This document shows, in pieces, positions 5,794 to 6,797 of a stretch of 6,797 bases of DNA. The notes below the pieces were generated by a model, which was not told where the DNA came from, did no database searches, and saw only the letters and a program-made list of their open reading frames with translations. The DNA lies in NCBI GenBank assembly GCA_903954205.1, contig CAJBMR010000105.1:1-6797 (forward strand), in the 5' to 3' direction. Every line of letters starts with the position of its first letter. The stretch's first letter is position 1. Origin of the DNA: an uncultured bacterium (GTDB lineage Bacteria > Actinomycetota > Actinomycetes > S36-B12). Position numbers and translations under genes: made by a program.

Positions 5794-5799
5794 ATGCTA
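5794..5799 (-). promoter_or_regulatory. candidate -10 box for leaderless VOC-gene transcript
   Basis: On the minus strand TAGCAT (TAnnnT) is followed by six bases, GCGCCG, and then the ATG at 5787. Placing the box at -12 to -7 puts +1 on the A of that ATG. No TTGACA-like -35 is seen (the corresponding bases fall in the tRNA acceptor end), which is common for actinobacterial promoters. Confidence 0.45.
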
Positions 5800-5814
5800 G
5801 GCCAGGGTGATGCG

Positions 5815-5888
5815 TGGAGCGGGTGACCGGGATCGAACCGGCACCACCAGCTTGGAAGGCTGGGGCTCTACCATTGAGCTACACCCGC
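5815..5888 (-). tRNA. tRNA-Gly (anticodon TCC), CCA encoded
   Basis: Read on the minus strand, a full cloverleaf can be folded: acceptor GCGGGTG pairing with CACCCGC, D arm from TAGCTCAATGGTAGAGC, anticodon stem CCAGC/GCTGG around the loop CTTCCAA, and T arm GCCGGTTCGATCCCGGT. The anticodon is TCC, reading GGA/GGG glycine codons. The discriminator base is T and the CCA end is encoded at 5817-5815. A short variable loop and 74-nt total length fit the glycine type. Confidence 0.96.
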
Positions 5889-5904
5889 GCGTGTGAGAGA
5901 CATC

Positions 5905-5910
5905 AGGGTA
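5905..5910 (-). promoter_or_regulatory. candidate -10 box of tRNA-Gly
   Basis: TACCCT on the minus strand fits TAnnnT and would start transcription near 5898, leaving a 10-nt leader before the tRNA 5' end at 5888. No good -35 box is seen, so this is a placement-based guess. Confidence 0.35.
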
Positions 5911-5964
5911 CCCGCTTGCATGGACGCCCCCCACGCCCCCGAGTGGCAATGGATCGAGCGCCCC

Positions 5965-5970
5965 TAGACT
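5965..5970 (+). promoter_or_regulatory. candidate -10 box of tRNA-Pro
   Basis: TAGACT fits TAnnnT and predicts +1 at about 5977, 20 nt before the tRNA-Pro 5' end. It is followed by GACGC, giving TAGACTGACGC, which recurs with one change at the candidate tig promoter. No clear -35 hexamer is visible. Confidence 0.5.
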
Positions 5971-5976
5971 GACGCC

Positions 5977-5993
5977 GCCTGCCCCGCGCAGGC
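5977..5993 (+). other. hairpin in the tRNA-Pro 5' leader
   Basis: GCCTGC (5977-5982) pairs perfectly with GCAGGC (5988-5993) around a CCCGC loop. It ends 3 nt before the mature tRNA-Pro 5' end and starts at the +1 predicted from the TAGACT box, so the pre-tRNA leader would be almost entirely this stem-loop. Confidence 0.5.
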
Positions 5994-5996
5994 ACA

Positions 5997-6073
5997 CGGG
6001 GTGTGGCGCAGCTTGGTAGCGCGCCTGCTTTGGGAGCAGGAGGCCCCCGGTTCAAATCCGGGTACCCCGACCA
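5997..6073 (+). tRNA. tRNA-Pro (anticodon TGG), CCA encoded
   Basis: The acceptor stem CGGGGTG pairs with TACCCCG (one terminal G-T pair), the D arm carries GCGCAGCTTGGTAGCGC, the anticodon stem CCTGC/GCAGG encloses TTTGGGA with anticodon TGG, and the T arm is CCCGGTTCAAATCCGGG. Discriminator A is followed by an encoded CCA at 6071-6073; total length is 77 nt. The first pair C-G is typical of bacterial tRNA-Pro. This tRNA-Pro next to tRNA-Gly just ahead of tig is, from memory, a common actinobacterial arrangement. Confidence 0.97.
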
Positions 6074-6090
6074 AGGCGAGACCGAGGCGA

Positions 6091-6115
6091 TCAGGGGCGG
6101 GTCAGCCGCCCCTGA
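6091..6115 (+). terminator. GC-rich hairpin after tRNA-Pro, no U-tract
   Basis: TCAGGGGCGG (6091-6100) pairs perfectly with CCGCCCCTGA (6106-6115), a 10-bp stem with a GTCAG loop, 17 nt after the tRNA-Pro CCA end. No T run follows (AGGCCTCACG), so it is not a textbook intrinsic terminator; actinobacteria often use such hairpins without U-tracts. It may end the tRNA transcript or stabilise its 3' end. Confidence 0.6.
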
Positions 6116-6136
6116 AGGCCTCACGACGTCGGCAAG

Positions 6137-6142
6137 TAGGCT
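6137..6142 (+). promoter_or_regulatory. candidate -10 box of tig
   Basis: TAGGCT fits TAnnnT and predicts +1 near 6149, giving a leader of about 24 nt before the GTG at 6173 that carries the AGGAG site. It is followed by GACGC, as in the tRNA-Pro promoter. No strong -35 is seen. Confidence 0.5.
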
Positions 6143-6172
6143 GACGCGACTCATTAGCCGTAGGAGATGTCC

Positions 6173-6797
6173 GTGAAGAGCTCTGCCGAGACCCTCAGCC
6201 CGACCCGTGTGAAGCTCACGGTCGAGGTGCCCTTCGACGAGCTCGCCCCGAGCCTCGACGCGGCGTACCAGGCCATCGCGAAGCAGGTCTCGATCCCGGG
6301 CTTCCGCAAGGGCAAGGTCCCCTCCCGCATCATCGACCAGCGCGTCGGTCGCGCGGCGGTGCTCGAGGAGGCCGTCAACGACATGCTGCCCAAGGCCTAC
6401 GAGGACGCCCTCCGCGAGAACGCGGTCGTCCCCCTCGGTCGACCCGAGGTCGAGGTCACCGAGCTCGCTGACGGGCAGTCCCTCACGTTCACCGCGGAGG
6501 TCGACGTACGCCCTGAGTTTGACCTTCCGGACTACTCCGGCATCGCCGTCGAGGTCGAGGATGCAGTCGTATCCGACGAGGATGTCGAGGAGCAGCTCAC
6601 CGGACTTCGAGGTCGCTTCGCGTCGCTGACGCCCGTGGAGCGCGCTGCGGCCGACGGCGACATCCTGCTCGTCGATCTGCTGGGCTACGAGGCCGATGGC
6701 TCCTCCGTCGAGGATCTCTCCGGTCATGCCCTGTCCTATGAGTTGGGCACCGACGGCATGCTTCCCGGATTCGATGACGCGGTTCGCGGCGCGACCG
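6173..6797 (+). CDS. tig: trigger factor, ribosome-associated chaperone (partial, 3' end beyond window)
   Basis: Trigger factor binds ribosomal protein uL23 at the tunnel exit and shelters nascent chains; many forms also carry peptidyl-prolyl isomerase activity. The first 208 residues are visible. The N-terminal ribosome-binding domain (about 1-115) contains the docking loop GFRKGKVP (43-50). The linker follows, and the FKBP-like domain begins near 155-165 (DGDILLVDLLGYEADG) and is cut at the window edge at DDAVRGAT; the C-terminal substrate-cradling arms lie outside. I chose GTG at 6173 (MKSSAETLSPTRVKL) because it matches the usual MKS-ETLxPTRVKL beginning and has AGGAG 6 nt upstream. The in-frame ATG at 6167 directly abuts AGGAG, leaving no spacing. 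The ClpP/ClpX protease genes often follow tig in actinobacteria but are not visible. Confidence 0.97.
   Translation, partial: MKSSAETLSPTRVKLTVEVPFDELAPSLDAAYQAIAKQVSIPGFRKGKVPSRIIDQRVGRAAVLEEAVNDMLPKAYEDALRENAVVPLGRPEVEVTELADGQSLTFTAEVDVRPEFDLPDYSGIAVEVEDAVVSDEDVEEQLTGLRGRFASLTPVERAAADGDILLVDLLGYEADGSSVEDLSGHALSYELGTDGMLPGFDDAVRGAT

Noticed and set aside
5815..6073. tRNA genes as integration sites with attached mobile DNA
   Set aside because: No integrase, no repeated tRNA 3' end in the window and no shift in composition; neighbours are ordinary chromosomal genes.
6167..6172. ATG start for trigger factor two codons upstream
   Set aside because: It directly abuts AGGAG with no spacing, while GTG at 6173 has 6 nt and fits the usual family N-terminus.

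Overview
The window reads as a chromosomal segment of a high-G+C Gram-positive bacterium (Actinomycetota). The evidence is strong G/C bias at third codon positions, frequent GTG starts, TAnnnT-type -10 boxes, actinobacterial-looking protein families and a tRNA-Pro gene directly upstream of tig. The genus cannot be set from this sequence. I see no insertion sequence, phage gene, CRISPR array or integration site.

Region 1 (1-1410, minus strand) is a tightly packed three-gene operon read leftward. It encodes a secreted or membrane-anchored protein with a very acidic tail, a single-pass membrane protein with a coiled coil and a Gly/Pro/Gln tail, and an ApbE-type FAD:protein FMN transferase cut by the window edge. 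The junctions are a 14-nt overlap and a 7-nt gap, so translational coupling is likely. ApbE acts with extracytoplasmic flavin-dependent redox chains, but I see no flavin acceptor protein here.

Region 2 (1411-1559) is the divergent control region. It holds direct repeats with an 11-bp period that look like an OmpR-family operator.

Region 3 (1560-4876, plus strand) is a four-gene operon: an OmpR-type response regulator, its histidine kinase (GTGA overlap), a 237-residue protein built on 23-residue repeats, and an RDD-family membrane protein (ATGA overlap). The repeat protein is preceded by an 11-nt perfect match to the anti-Shine-Dalgarno sequence. Divergence from the ApbE operon across a shared repeat region suggests, by inference, that this two-component system controls both operons.

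Region 4 (4851-5888, minus strand) holds, in transcription order, tRNA-Gly(TCC), a PhnB-like VOC-fold protein and a YbaK-type aminoacyl-tRNA deacylase. The deacylase gene converges on and overlaps the RDD gene by 26 bp. The VOC gene has no Shine-Dalgarno but has a -10 box placed for a leaderless transcript.

Region 5 (5889-6797, plus strand) holds tRNA-Pro(TGG), a strong GC-rich hairpin, and the 5' part of tig (trigger factor). The candidate promoters of tRNA-Pro and tig share an 11-mer with one mismatch. The best candidate for something undescribed is the pair of odd small exported proteins with ApbE beside the two-component/repeat-protein/RDD operon.
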